9,235 bases of DNA from an uncultured Ectothiorhodospiraceae bacterium (GTDB lineage: Bacteria; Pseudomonadota; Gammaproteobacteria; UBA9214): the NCBI GenBank assembly GCA_947258945.1, contig CAMYKJ010000049.1, positions 7,577 to 16,811 on the forward strand, written 5' to 3'. This document shows, piece by piece, positions 1-9,235 of this stretch. The position numbers were made by a program, and so were the translations under genes. A model generated the notes under the pieces. That model made no database searches. It saw only the letters and a list, made by a program, of their open reading frames with translations, and had not been told where the DNA came from. Numbering within the stretch: position 1 is the stretch's first letter; every line of letters starts with the position of its first letter.

Positions 1-1140
1 CAGGATCAGCATGGGTTCGAACAGACCCAGCAATGCCGCAATCATGGTTTCGATTTCACGCTCCTGAAAGATCGCGGCACGTTCCAGCATCTCTTCCAGC
101 TTGCCGGACGACTCGCCACTGGCGATCAGATGCACGGTCATGGGCGGGAAGTAACCACTTGTCTCGAGGGCTGAAGCAATACTTGCACCCTCGCGCACCC
201 GCGCCGTTGCCTCGTCGACTGCATCGCGCATGGGCAGGTTGGAGATCACCTGGGACGAAATTCGCAGGGCCTCGAGCACCGACACGCCGCTTGCGGTCAG
301 GATGCTGAAGGTCCGTGCGAAGCGTCCCGTGTTCATGCCCCGCACCAGCCGACCGACCAGCGGGAGTGACAGCTGCATGCGATGAAATCGGCGGCGGTTG
401 TCGTCGTTCCTCAGCAGCCAGTAGAACAGGATGCCGGCAAGCACCAGCGACAGCAGCAGTATCAGCCCGTAGTCACGCATGAAATCACTGACCGCGATAA
501 GACCGACTGTCAGCGGCGGCAGGTTCTGGCCGATGTTGTCGAATACCTGCACGACCTGCGGTACCACGTAGGTCATCAGGCCGCCCACCACCAGGATCGC
601 GACCACGGTAAGCATCGCCGGATAAAACACGGCCAGCTGTATCTTTTGCCGCATCTGCTGGCGGTTCTCGGTGTAGTCCGCCAGCCGTTCAAGCACCCGG
701 TCGAGATGCCCGGATTGCTCGCCGGCCTCCACGGTGGTCCGGTACAGCTCGGGAAAAACATGCTTGAAGTCCCCCAGGCCGGTGGCCAGCGTGTGCCCCT
801 CCATCACCCTCGAGCGCACCGCAAGCAACATGCTCTTCAGGCGGGAACGGTCGGTTTGCTGCGAGGCGGCACGCAGGCATTCCTCGAGTGGCAGGGATGC
901 CCGCACCAGCGTGGCCAGCTGGCGCGTCACCAGGGCGAGGTCGGTGGCGCTGATACCGCGCCTGAATAACGAAAACTGCCGGTGGCTGCGGGTCTCGCGC
1001 TGGGCCACTTCCTGGACAGACAGCGGCACCAGGCCCTTCTCACGCAGCTGTTGCCGCACCTGGCGCGGCGCATCGCCCTCCATGACGCCTTTCTTTTCGC
1101 GCCCGGCGGGATCCAGAACCGTATATTCAAAGGCGCCCAT
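1..1140 (-). CDS. gspF: Type II secretion inner-membrane platform protein GspF (3' end cut by window edge)
   Basis: Polytopic inner-membrane protein of the T2SS assembly platform, which couples the GspE ATPase to pseudopilus assembly. The frame is open for 380 codons from ATG 1140 to the window edge. The family is usually about 400 residues, so about 25 should be missing. The start gives MGAFEYTVLDPAGREKKGV, a typical GspF N-terminus. Two homologous T2SSF repeats are visible: the first near residues 70-192 (TVEAGEQSGHLDRVLERLADY region) and the second from about 272 (LIASGESSGKLEEMLERAAIF region). Hydrophobic segments lie at about 168-192 and 224-242, and the third begins near 366 (AALLGLFEPMLIL) before the sequence ends. 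No strong Shine-Dalgarno precedes the ATG; there is only a GAG about 10 nt upstream. The gene is separated from gspE by 251 bp carrying a repeat, whereas gsp genes are usually closely packed. I translated it throughout and found no frameshift. Identification is secure. Confidence 0.95.
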   Translation of the reverse strand, partial: MGAFEYTVLDPAGREKKGVMEGDAPRQVRQQLREKGLVPLSVQEVAQRETRSHRQFSLFRRGISATDLALVTRQLATLVRASLPLEECLRAASQQTDRSRLKSMLLAVRSRVMEGHTLATGLGDFKHVFPELYRTTVEAGEQSGHLDRVLERLADYTENRQQMRQKIQLAVFYPAMLTVVAILVVGGLMTYVVPQVVQVFDNIGQNLPPLTVGLIAVSDFMRDYGLILLLSLVLAGILFYWLLRNDDNRRRFHRMQLSLPLVGRLVRGMNTGRFARTFSILTASGVSVLEALRISSQVISNLPMRDAVDEATARVREGASIASALETSGYFPPMTVHLIASGESSGKLEEMLERAAIFQEREIETMIAALLGLFEPMLIL

Positions 1141-1226
1141 GATTAACGCTCAGGGAGGATACACTGCGCGCATCGGAAATAGCGCGCATAACACATCCAA
1201 CTAACGCGGGTTTGCTGAAATATTCC

Positions 1227-1313
1227 CGTCATTGCGAGCGCAGCGAAGCAATCTCCGGATAAGTGATCGTGATTTGAAAAGATTGCTTCGTCACTATGTT
1301 CCTCGCAATGACG
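1227..1313. repeat. Palindromic dispersed repeat (CATTGCGAG...CTCGCAATGAC type) between gspE and gspF
   Basis: Imperfect inverted repeat. The left arm (1227-1254) and right arm (1280-1313) pair over 11 bp (AGATTGCTTCG against its complement) and 12 bp (CTCGCAATGACG against its complement). An asymmetric interior of 5 versus 11 nt separates the two paired blocks, and the central spacer (1255-1279) is 25 nt. Motifs of this kind are known as high-copy palindromic, MITE-like repeats scattered through many proteobacterial genomes, and they produce spurious peptides containing RHCEE.SDEAI and DCFAALAMT. Exactly such a peptide can be read here on the minus strand. Transcribed as part of the gsp operon, it would fold into a long stem that could alter decay, polarity or translation between gspE and gspF. 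That effect is inference. Confidence 0.85.
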
Positions 1314-1354
1314 AGATGCAATCATTCAGCGTGTGAAACGCAACCAGTATAAAA

Positions 1355-1370
1355 CTGCGCTCAGAATGAC
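1355..1370. repeat. Half-copy of the same palindromic repeat near the gspE stop
   Basis: CTGCGCTCAGAATGAC matches CTGCGCTCGCAATGAC, the complement of the left-arm interior at 1228-1243, at 14 of 16 positions. The CTCAGAATGACA form is another common variant of this repeat class. It lies 42 bp from the complete palindrome and 22 bp beyond the gspE stop codon in transcription order. It may be a remnant of an older insertion or one arm of a larger composite. Confidence 0.5.
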
Positions 1371-1391
1371 AAATTGATTTTGCCACGCAAG

Positions 1392-2907
<1,516 letters not shown>

Positions 2908-2915
<8 letters not shown>

Positions 2916-4711
2916 CCGGGAACAGATTGGTTTGCGGCTCAGGTTCGGGTGCAGGCTCGGCTGCAGGCGCGGCTGGCACCGCTGCCTCACCTGGCTTGGC
3001 CGTGAACTCCTCCAGTGTCGGCAGGACCGGGTGTTTCTTGTTGTACATCAGGTTGACGCCGTCTTCGTCGGCATTCATCTGCAGCGAGCGGATAAAATTG
3101 TACTTGCTGTTCGTATAATTCGACGTGACCACACTGTCGCGCAGGATCACCGGGTGGATGAACACCATGAGGTTGGTCCTGGTCACATCGGCCGAGCGCG
3201 ACCTGAACAGGTTACCCAATAAGGGAATATCGCCCAGCAACGGCACCTTCTGGATGTCTTCGCCGATCGATTCCTCAATGAGGCCACCCAGCACCACCAC
3301 CTGGCCGTCATCGACCATGACGTTGGTCTTGATGGACCGCTTGTCGGTCACGATATCGTGTCACCAGGGTCGGCGTGGACAGGAGATTGGAATTGGTATC
3401 CGAGGCCAGGGCATTGACCACCGCCAGGTAGTTGAAGCTGTTGTCCTCGCCGACATCACCAAACCCGAGCAGGGCATTACCCGAGATGGCTGGCAGGGTG
3501 CCACCATCCGCCACGGTGACAGCCGCATTGGCAATGTCGGTAATGGAGCGCCCCGTATTGGTGAAATTGAGTATGCCAACCGGGGCGCGATCCTCGCTGT
3601 CGCCGGCGAACAGCCACTGCACACCCAGTTCGCGCGCCACGTCACCGGAGACTTCCGCAATCACGGCTTCGATCAGCACCTGCGCACGGCGGATGTCGAG
3701 CTGGCTGATGACGCGCTTCAGCGATTTCATGATGTCCGGCGGCGCCGTGATCACCAGCGCATTGGTGGCCTCGTCGGCCTGGATATCGAAATTGCCGCGC
3801 GTGGCCGCCCCCGCACCCTTGCCCTGGGCAGCGCCCTCTGCCTCGATCTTGCCCACGCCGGTCAACACGCCGACCAGCTCGGTGGCATCGGCATAGCGCA
3901 GGTAAACCACGTCGGTATTGCCGCCGCTATCGAGCGGGGTGTCGAGATGGGAAATGATCGCGCGCATGCGCAGGCGCATCGCCCGGTCACCCCCCAGCAA
4001 TACGCTGTTGGTGCGCTCGTCGGCGACCAGCACCTGTCCGCCACCGGCGCCGGCCTTGCCGCCGGGGGCCGCTGCCGGAGTGGCACGCTGCAGGCTGTTG
4101 AGCACACGTACGACCTCGCTCGCCGAGGCATGCGACAGCGCAATCACCTCGATCTCGCTGTCGCTGACCTGGTCGATGCGGCGAATGATGCTGACGAGCC
4201 GCTCGACGTTGATAGCACGGTCGGAAATGATCAGTACGTTGGTCGCCGGGTAGGCAGCCAGGTGACCCTGTTGCGGAACCAGCGGCCGGAGAATCGGCAC
4301 CAGCTGCGCGGCGGCGACGTTGTCGACCTGCACCACGCGCGTGACCATCTGGTCGCCACGCCCCGGGTTGCGGTCCGTGGTGGTGGGGATTCCGTCCTGC
4401 TTGGCATTGACGTCCGGGACGATCTTGATAACCTCGCCACTCGGCACGGCCGCGTAGCCATGTACCTTCAGGATGGACAGAAAGACCTGGTAGACCTCAT
4501 CACTGTTCATGGTCTGCGAGGACACCACTGTCACCTTGCCCTTGACGCGCGGGTCGACAATAAAATTCTTGTTGGACACCTCGGCAACGGTGCTGATCAG
4601 GGCACTGATATCGGCATCCTTCAGGTTCAGCGTCACCGTCTCTGCGTGGACCGGCAGCACCAATGCGAAGCACATCAGTACGGCTGAAACCAGATATCCC
4701 GAAAAATTCAT
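2908..4711 (-). pseudogene. gspD: Type II secretion outer-membrane secretin GspD, with internal deletion and frameshift
   Basis: Secretin forming the outer-membrane channel of the T2SS. Part one starts at ATG 4711 with signal peptide MNFSGYLVSAVLMCFALVLPVHA, cleaved after residue 23. N0 (about 24-100), N1 (125-182), N2 (188-257) and N3 (267-340) follow, then the secretin core from VLIEAVIAEVSGDVARELGVQW. It stays in frame to NLLSTPTLVT (residue 451, codon at 3361-3359), then reads out of frame and stops at 3308. Part two resumes in another frame with DIVTDKRSIKT at 3357 and runs to TGA at 2908. It includes VDDGQVVVLGGL, VPLLGDIPLLGNLF, a C-terminal S-domain-like stretch (about 3130-3020) and a Pro/Ala/Glu-rich tail. 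The family has about 80-90 residues between these points, including the VPFITG and RQDVGLTLKVTPQI segments, and these are absent. The secretin would not form a normal pore. Either the deletion is real or the assembly is wrong here. Confidence 0.88.
3349..3363. other. Junction of the gspD deletion and frameshift
   Basis: In transcription order, the upstream frame reads L-V-T with its last in-family codon at 3361-3359. The downstream frame meets a TGA at 3363-3361 and becomes family-like from GAT at 3357. The break therefore lies within these 15 bases. They include CACGATATCGTG (3349-3360), a perfect 12-bp palindrome. GTGAC occurs on both sides of the break (CTGGTGAC and ATCGTGACC on the coding strand), a possible microhomology. 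Confidence 0.8.
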
Positions 4712-4717
4712 CCCTTG

Positions 4718-4723
4718 TCCCTC
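4718..4723 (-). promoter_or_regulatory. Ribosome binding site of gspD
   Basis: On the coding strand GAGGGA lies 6 nt before ATG 4711 (GAGGGACAAGGGATG). This decides the start in favour of MNFSGYLV, which also gives a clean signal peptide, over the in-frame ATG nine codons upstream at 4738. Confidence 0.75.
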
Positions 4724-4813
4724 GACACCTGCGCCCATTCTATATGTTTCGCTACTTGAATATCGACCTGGTGATGCACATCTTGCCTGATTTCAATGAT
4801 CTTTATCCGTCGC

Positions 4814-5725
4814 TCACAAGCCATCGAGCGTGACCAGCTGCTCCTGACCATCGCGCAGCAACATCACCGAAACGGGCTCGCCGCTGCGCAGTGCCTGCAG
4901 GGCCCTGGCACCATTGTTCGGGTCGCTCAGCGCCATATCATTGACCTGGAGTACCACATCACCATCCACCAGCCCCATTTCGGCAAACATGGCGGGGTCG
5001 TTGCCCGGTGAAAGCGCGTAGCCGATCATCTTACCTGCATCGTCCTTGTGAACCGATGCCCGCAGCAAACCCTGCATGTCCCTCGGATTCTGTCTCAGCT
5101 GCTGCCTGACGGCAGCAAGCCGCTGCTGCGGATTGTTACGTGCCGAGCCGACCCGGCGAGCCGGCTGAACCGTGCGCCGGGACGCGGTACTGTTGCCTGC
5201 CGGCTGAGTGTCCACCGGCAGGCGCAGGGTTTCATAACGCCCGCTGCGTTTCAGGATCACACGGTCCGGATAAATCTCGCTCAGTTCCGCATTGCCCGGC
5301 AGGGTATCACCGATCGAGTACTGCTCGTCCTGGCCCTTTGGGTCCGCGATGATGGCGCGGGCATTGGCCGGATCATCCGATGCCAGTGCACCGCGCAGGG
5401 TCAGTTTCAGGCGGGTATCGGGCGCATTTTCCGGTACGGCAGTTTTGGCCGGCGCGACCGTCCGGGTCACGACGCCCATCAGGTGCCAGCCGTGCATCTG
5501 GGCGATCAGCCGCCTGTCCTGATCCTGCTGTACCGGCATGTTGCGCGCGGCATTCACGACCGGCGCATCCTCCGCAGCCGGCGCCAGCAGCCCCCACGTC
5601 AACGTCGCCAGTTGCGCGGCAATCCACACCACCAGCAGCAGGTTGATGCCGAGTATGACGTACTTCACATTCCCGGCTTGCAGGATTCTCAGTAAATCAG
5701 CCTCTTTCAGCGCTAGTGAACTCAT
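4814..5725 (-). CDS. gspC: Type II secretion inner-membrane clamp protein GspC
   Basis: Bitopic inner-membrane protein that links the T2SS platform to the N-terminal domains of the GspD secretin. The product is 303 residues. It has a short cytoplasmic N-terminus, one transmembrane segment at about 22-46 (VILGINLLLVVWIAAQLATL), a periplasmic homology region (about 80-170, with LKLTLRGALASDDPANARAII and YSIGDTLPG), a linker rich in Arg, Gln and Asn (about 175-215), and a C-terminal PDZ-like domain (about 228-299, IGYALSPGNDPAMFAEMGLVDGDVVLQVND). The start at 5725 (MSSLALKEADLL) is preferred because it precedes the membrane segment at a normal distance. An in-frame extension to 5851 would overlap the rhlB 3' end and adds a non-family sequence. 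The ribosome site is weak. The gene begins 55 nt after rhlB and ends 102 nt before gspD. It is the first gsp gene of the cluster, as is usual. Confidence 0.92.
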   Translation of the reverse strand: MSSLALKEADLLRILQAGNVKYVILGINLLLVVWIAAQLATLTWGLLAPAAEDAPVVNAARNMPVQQDQDRRLIAQMHGWHLMGVVTRTVAPAKTAVPENAPDTRLKLTLRGALASDDPANARAIIADPKGQDEQYSIGDTLPGNAELSEIYPDRVILKRSGRYETLRLPVDTQPAGNSTASRRTVQPARRVGSARNNPQQRLAAVRQQLRQNPRDMQGLLRASVHKDDAGKMIGYALSPGNDPAMFAEMGLVDGDVVLQVNDMALSDPNNGARALQALRSGEPVSVMLLRDGQEQLVTLDGL

Positions 5726-5780
5726 GTCGATCCAGGTATCGGGTAATGCTCCAGTCAGTTCCTGCGGGTCAGGGTTGCTG

Positions 5781-7067
<1,287 letters not shown>

Positions 7068-7115
7068 AGCAGGGAAATTCCGGGTCGCCGCTAGGGCGTG
7101 AGCTGTTAATTTCGT

Positions 7116-7121
7116 ATTATA
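7116..7121 (-). promoter_or_regulatory. Candidate -10 element of the rhlB promoter
   Basis: The minus strand reads TATAAT, an exact sigma-70 -10 consensus, about 45 nt before the rhlB start at 7067. This would give a leader of roughly 40 nt. No good TTGACA-like element sits 16-18 nt upstream, so the assignment rests on the -10 alone. Confidence 0.35.
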
Positions 7122-7492
7122 TTTCAAATGGTTGTTAATATGCTATCGATAGTTTCACTTATTATCGTGGCCGTCGTTTTGTCCACTGCAATGGCCGGGG
7201 CGTACCAGACCGGTAGGGTACCACTGACTGAGGCCCCCTGCCGACAGGGATGTGCGTCACACGCCGGCCGCCTGCGCGGAACAAATGTGACAGCCGGGCT
7301 TGTAAATTGAACGGAATTAAGCTGAAATAGGCCGCAACAAACGTGCAATAATATTACAACTTGCATATCAAGTAGCCGGCTCAGGGACGCACACTGCCGG
7401 GCCCCGGCTATCAAAACAGATTTCCATTTTAGTTACATAACCTTGCGGGCACGGCCTGCCCTCCATGCGCACCATACAGCAATTTTCTTCAC

Positions 7493-7498
7493 AGGAGA
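7493..7498 (+). promoter_or_regulatory. Ribosome binding site of trxA, supporting a GTG start
   Basis: AGGAGA lies 9 nt before the GTG at 7508. With the E. coli-like N-terminus that follows, it supports GTG as the real start codon; no in-frame ATG is available nearby. Confidence 0.8.
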
Positions 7499-7507
7499 TT
7501 TCAAACA

Positions 7508-7834
7508 GTGAGTGAACAGATTTTGCAACTGACCGACGATTCCTTCGAAGATGACGTGATCAAGTCATCCAGCCCGGTACTCGTCGATTACTGGGCAGAG
7601 TGGTGCGGCCCCTGCAAAATGATTGCGCCAATCCTGGAAGAAATCGCCAGTGAATATGGCGGCAAAATCACGGTCGCGAAACTCAACATCGATGACAACC
7701 CGCAGACACCGCCGAAATACGGCATTCGCGGCATCCCGACCCTGATGCTGTTCAAGGACGGCAACGTGGAAGCGACCAAGGTCGGCGCCCTGTCGAAATC
7801 ACAACTGACCGCTTTTATCGACAGCAATATCTAG
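7508..7834 (+). CDS. trxA: Thioredoxin 1 (TrxA)
   Basis: Cytoplasmic dithiol-disulfide oxidoreductase that reduces protein disulfides and donates electrons to enzymes such as ribonucleotide reductase. The product is 108 residues, the standard length (E. coli 109 with Met). The active site is WCGPC with Cys33 and Cys36. The buried Asp27 (VDYWA) and the cis-proline Pro77 (GIPTL) are both present, as is the conserved [10 protein letters not shown] near the C-terminus. Translation begins at GTG with a good ribosome site. It is followed by rho on the same strand after 182 nt and is divergent from rhlB, the same neighbourhood as in E. coli. A short tandem duplication starts immediately after its stop codon. 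No intrinsic terminator is evident before rho, so partial cotranscription is possible. Confidence 0.97.
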   Translation: MSEQILQLTDDSFEDDVIKSSSPVLVDYWAEWCGPCKMIAPILEEIASEYGGKITVAKLNIDDNPQTPPKYGIRGIPTLMLFKDGNVEATKVGALSKSQLTAFIDSNI

Positions 7835-7871
7835 CACAACCACATTCTTTTAACACAACCACATTCTTTAA
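7835..7871 (+). repeat. Two-copy tandem repeat directly after trxA
   Basis: CACAACCACATTCTTTTAA (7835-7853) is followed at once by CACAACCACATTCTTTAA (7854-7871). The copies are identical except for one T in the T-run. The repeat begins at the first base after the trxA stop codon, consistent with a recent slippage duplication in the 3' untranslated region. Confidence 0.9.
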
Positions 7872-7900
7872 TAACGAGGGTACACGGACTTCAACACACA

Positions 7901-8016
7901 CCGGTGCAGTCGCACGGCCCAGCCGCTGTTGTGTCAATGACGTACTCGCTCACCCTCTCTTCCCCGGCCCCGCAGGCCCTCATGATAATTGATCGAAAAC
8001 ACTCCAAAGGCACTCT
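7901..8016 (+). promoter_or_regulatory. rho leader with candidate rut-like C-rich tract
   Basis: E. coli rho is autoregulated by Rho-dependent termination in its leader. Here the leader starts with a small bulged hairpin (CCGGTGC/GCACGG with an AGTC loop, 7901-7917). A pyrimidine-rich, G-poor tract follows at 7944-7967 (for example CTCACCCTCTCTTCCCC), rich in the YC steps that Rho binds. No intrinsic terminator (stem plus U-run) is present. Function is inferred from composition and from the family precedent. Confidence 0.4.
8006..8010 (+). promoter_or_regulatory. Ribosome binding site of rho
   Basis: AAAGG lies 6 nt before ATG 8017, and the sequence that follows ([22 protein letters not shown]) is a canonical Rho N-terminus. 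Confidence 0.65.
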
Positions 8017-9235
8017 ATGAACCTGTCCGAACTCAAGCTGAAACCTGCCACTGAACTGATCGAGATCGCCCAGAAAATGGGCATCGAGGGCACCGCCCGT
8101 TCACGCAAGCAGGACATCATCTTTTCCATACTCAAGTCGCACGCCAAGAAGGGCGAGGACATTTTCGGCAACGGCGTACTGGAAATCCTGCAGGATGGCT
8201 TCGGCTTTCTGCGCTCGGCGGACAGTTCCTACCTCGCCGGACCGGACGACATCTACGTATCGCCCAGCCAGATCCGCCGTTTCAGCCTGCGCACCGGCGA
8301 TACCGTCGACGGCAAGATCCGGCCGCCGAAGGACAGCGAACGCTACTTCGCGCTGCTGAAAGTCAGCGAGATCAACTACGAGAAGCCCGAGCAGGCCAAG
8401 AACAAGGTCGCCTTCGAAAACCTGACGCCGCTGCACCCCAACGAACGGCTGGTGCTGGAACGCGGCAATGGCAGCACCGAGGACATCACCGCGCGCATCA
8501 TCGACCTGGTGGCCCCGCTGGGCAAGGGCCAGCGCGGCCTGATCGTGTCGCCGCCCAAGGCAGGCAAGACCATGCTGCTGCAAAACGTGGCGCAGTCCAT
8601 CGTCTCGAATCACCCCGAGGTCTACATGATCGTCCTGCTGATTGACGAACGGCCCGAGGAAGTCACCGAGATGTCGCGCTCGGTGCAGGGTGAGGTCGTC
8701 TCCAGTACGTTTGACGAACCGGCGAGTCGGCATGTCCAGGTCGCCGAGATGGTCATCGAAAAGGCCAAGCGCCTGGTCGAGCACAAACGCGATGTCGTGA
8801 TCCTGCTGGATTCCATCACCCGCCTCGGCCGCGCCTACAACACCGTGGTGCCCTCCTCCGGCAAGGTGCTGACCGGTGGTGTCGACGCCAACGCGCTGCA
8901 GCGCCCGAAACGCTTCTTCGGTGCCGCACGCAACATCGAGGAAGGCGGCAGCCTGACTATCCTGGCGACCGCGCTGGTCGACACGGGTTCACGCATGGAC
9001 GACGTGATCTACGAGGAATTCAAGGGCACCGGCAACCACGAGATCCACCTCGACCGCCGCATCGCCGAGAAACGCGTCTATCCCGCCATTAACCTCAACC
9101 GCTCCGGCACCCGCCGCGAGGAACTGCTGACCGATGCGAAGGAACTGCAGAAGATGTGGATCCTGCGCAAGCTGCTGCACCCGATGGACGAGCTGGCCGC
9201 CATGGAGTTCCTGCTCGACAAGCTCAAGGCCACCA
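8017..9235 (+). CDS. rho: Transcription termination factor Rho (3' end cut by window edge)
   Basis: Hexameric RNA-dependent ATPase and translocase that ends transcription at rut-bearing RNAs. 406 codons are present; the E. coli protein is 419 residues and the last in-window residues align with its ...KLAMT, so about 13 are missing. Domains: N-terminal helical domain (about 1-47); cold-shock-like RNA-binding domain (about 48-120) with DGFGFLR (60-66); ATPase domain with Walker A PPKAGKT (179-185, Lys181 and Lys184); catalytic Glu211 in [11 protein letters not shown]; Walker B ILLDS (262-266, Asp265); Q-loop [11 protein letters not shown] with Lys283; and arginine finger Arg366. Numbering is the same as in E. 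coli at all of these residues. Positions 219 (Met), 266 (Ser) and 337 (Gly), where substitutions give bicyclomycin resistance in E. coli, are wild type. There is no insertion in the RNA-binding domain. Identification is secure. Confidence 0.98.
   Translation, partial: MNLSELKLKPATELIEIAQKMGIEGTARSRKQDIIFSILKSHAKKGEDIFGNGVLEILQDGFGFLRSADSSYLAGPDDIYVSPSQIRRFSLRTGDTVDGKIRPPKDSERYFALLKVSEINYEKPEQAKNKVAFENLTPLHPNERLVLERGNGSTEDITARIIDLVAPLGKGQRGLIVSPPKAGKTMLLQNVAQSIVSNHPEVYMIVLLIDERPEEVTEMSRSVQGEVVSSTFDEPASRHVQVAEMVIEKAKRLVEHKRDVVILLDSITRLGRAYNTVVPSSGKVLTGGVDANALQRPKRFFGAARNIEEGGSLTILATALVDTGSRMDDVIYEEFKGTGNHEIHLDRRIAEKRVYPAINLNRSGTRREELLTDAKELQKMWILRKLLHPMDELAAMEFLLDKLKAT

Larger units (their letters stand above)
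7068..7507. other. Divergent intergenic region between rhlB and trxA
   Basis: These 440 bp should carry promoters for both genes. I see a TATAAT for rhlB (separate entry), an imperfect hairpin with arms TAGCCGG (7373-7379) and CCGGCTA (7404-7410), and a small stem CCCTG/CAGGG at 7236-7249. AT-rich sequence (about 7345-7370) lies upstream of trxA. I find no convincing -35/-10 pair for trxA. A plus-strand reading frame (7128 or 7140 to 7310) begins with a hydrophobic, signal-like stretch but has no ribosome site; it is discussed as a finding only. No RNA gene is recognised. Confidence 0.6.

Noticed and set aside
382..969. 195-codon plus-strand frame opposite gspF
   Set aside because: It is antisense to an intact GspF frame and has a low-complexity His/Gln/Arg-rich translation with no ribosome site.
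1143..1325. 60-codon minus-strand ORF in the gspE-gspF gap containing RHCEEHSDEAI and DCFAALAMT
   Set aside because: This peptide is the well-known spurious translation of the palindromic CATTGCGAG repeat, with the two arms read in one frame. It is not a gene.
3308..3351. Internal GTG at 3351 as the start of a separate 147-residue secretin-like gene
   Set aside because: The sequence is plainly the C-terminal part of GspD (VTDKRSIKT... onward), without signal peptide or ribosome site. It is a fragment of the broken gspD.
3125..4687. 520-codon open frame on the plus strand opposite gspD
   Set aside because: It runs antisense to the clearly recognisable secretin frame, its translation (rich in His, Arg, Asp and Gly) shows no family features, and such shadow frames are common in high-GC genes.
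7124..7414. 96-codon minus-strand ORF upstream of rhlB
   Set aside because: It covers the probable rhlB promoter and the divergent region, has no recognisable family features and no clear ribosome site. It is probably chance.
8101..8784. 227-codon minus-strand frame opposite rho
   Set aside because: It lies fully inside the highly conserved rho coding sequence and is a codon-bias shadow.

Overview
The window looks like a gammaproteobacterial chromosome segment of moderately high GC content. RhlB, TrxA and Rho sit in the same arrangement as in Escherichia coli: rhlB divergent from trxA, with rho downstream of trxA on the same strand. Rho keeps E. coli residue numbering at every key residue I checked. 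I cannot name the genus. The gene content fits a non-enteric gammaproteobacterium, which is inference.

Layout. Bases 1-5725 on the minus strand hold the first four genes of a type II secretion (T2SS, Gsp) operon. In transcription order these are gspC (5725-4814), gspD (4711-2908, broken), gspE (2915-1392) and gspF (1140 to beyond base 1). Upstream of gspC on the same strand lies rhlB (7067-5781), separated by only 55 nt with no visible terminator. A 440-bp divergent region (7068-7507) precedes trxA (7508-7834, plus strand). A 182-nt leader then runs to rho (8017 to beyond the right edge, about 13 codons missing by comparison with E. coli).

How the genes work together. GspC (inner-membrane clamp), GspD (outer-membrane secretin), GspE (cytoplasmic ATPase) and GspF (inner-membrane platform) are core parts of a machine that exports folded periplasmic proteins. 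The pseudopilin genes normally found next (gspG onward) would lie beyond base 1. RhlB, TrxA and Rho are housekeeping proteins for RNA unwinding and decay, thiol redox, and transcription termination.

Main points of interest. (1) gspD has lost roughly 80-90 codons of the secretin core and is frameshifted at about 3349-3363, where the sequence forms a perfect 12-bp palindrome. It is either a real pseudogene or an assembly error. (2) A palindromic dispersed repeat of the widespread CATTGCGAG...CTCGCAATGACG type sits in an unusual 251-bp gap between gspE and gspF, with a further half copy beside it. (3) The rho leader contains a C/T-rich, G-poor tract that could serve Rho autoregulation, and a short ORF whose stop overlaps the rho start. 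I see no clearly new multi-gene system here. The systems present are well known, and the interest lies in the broken secretin and the non-coding elements.
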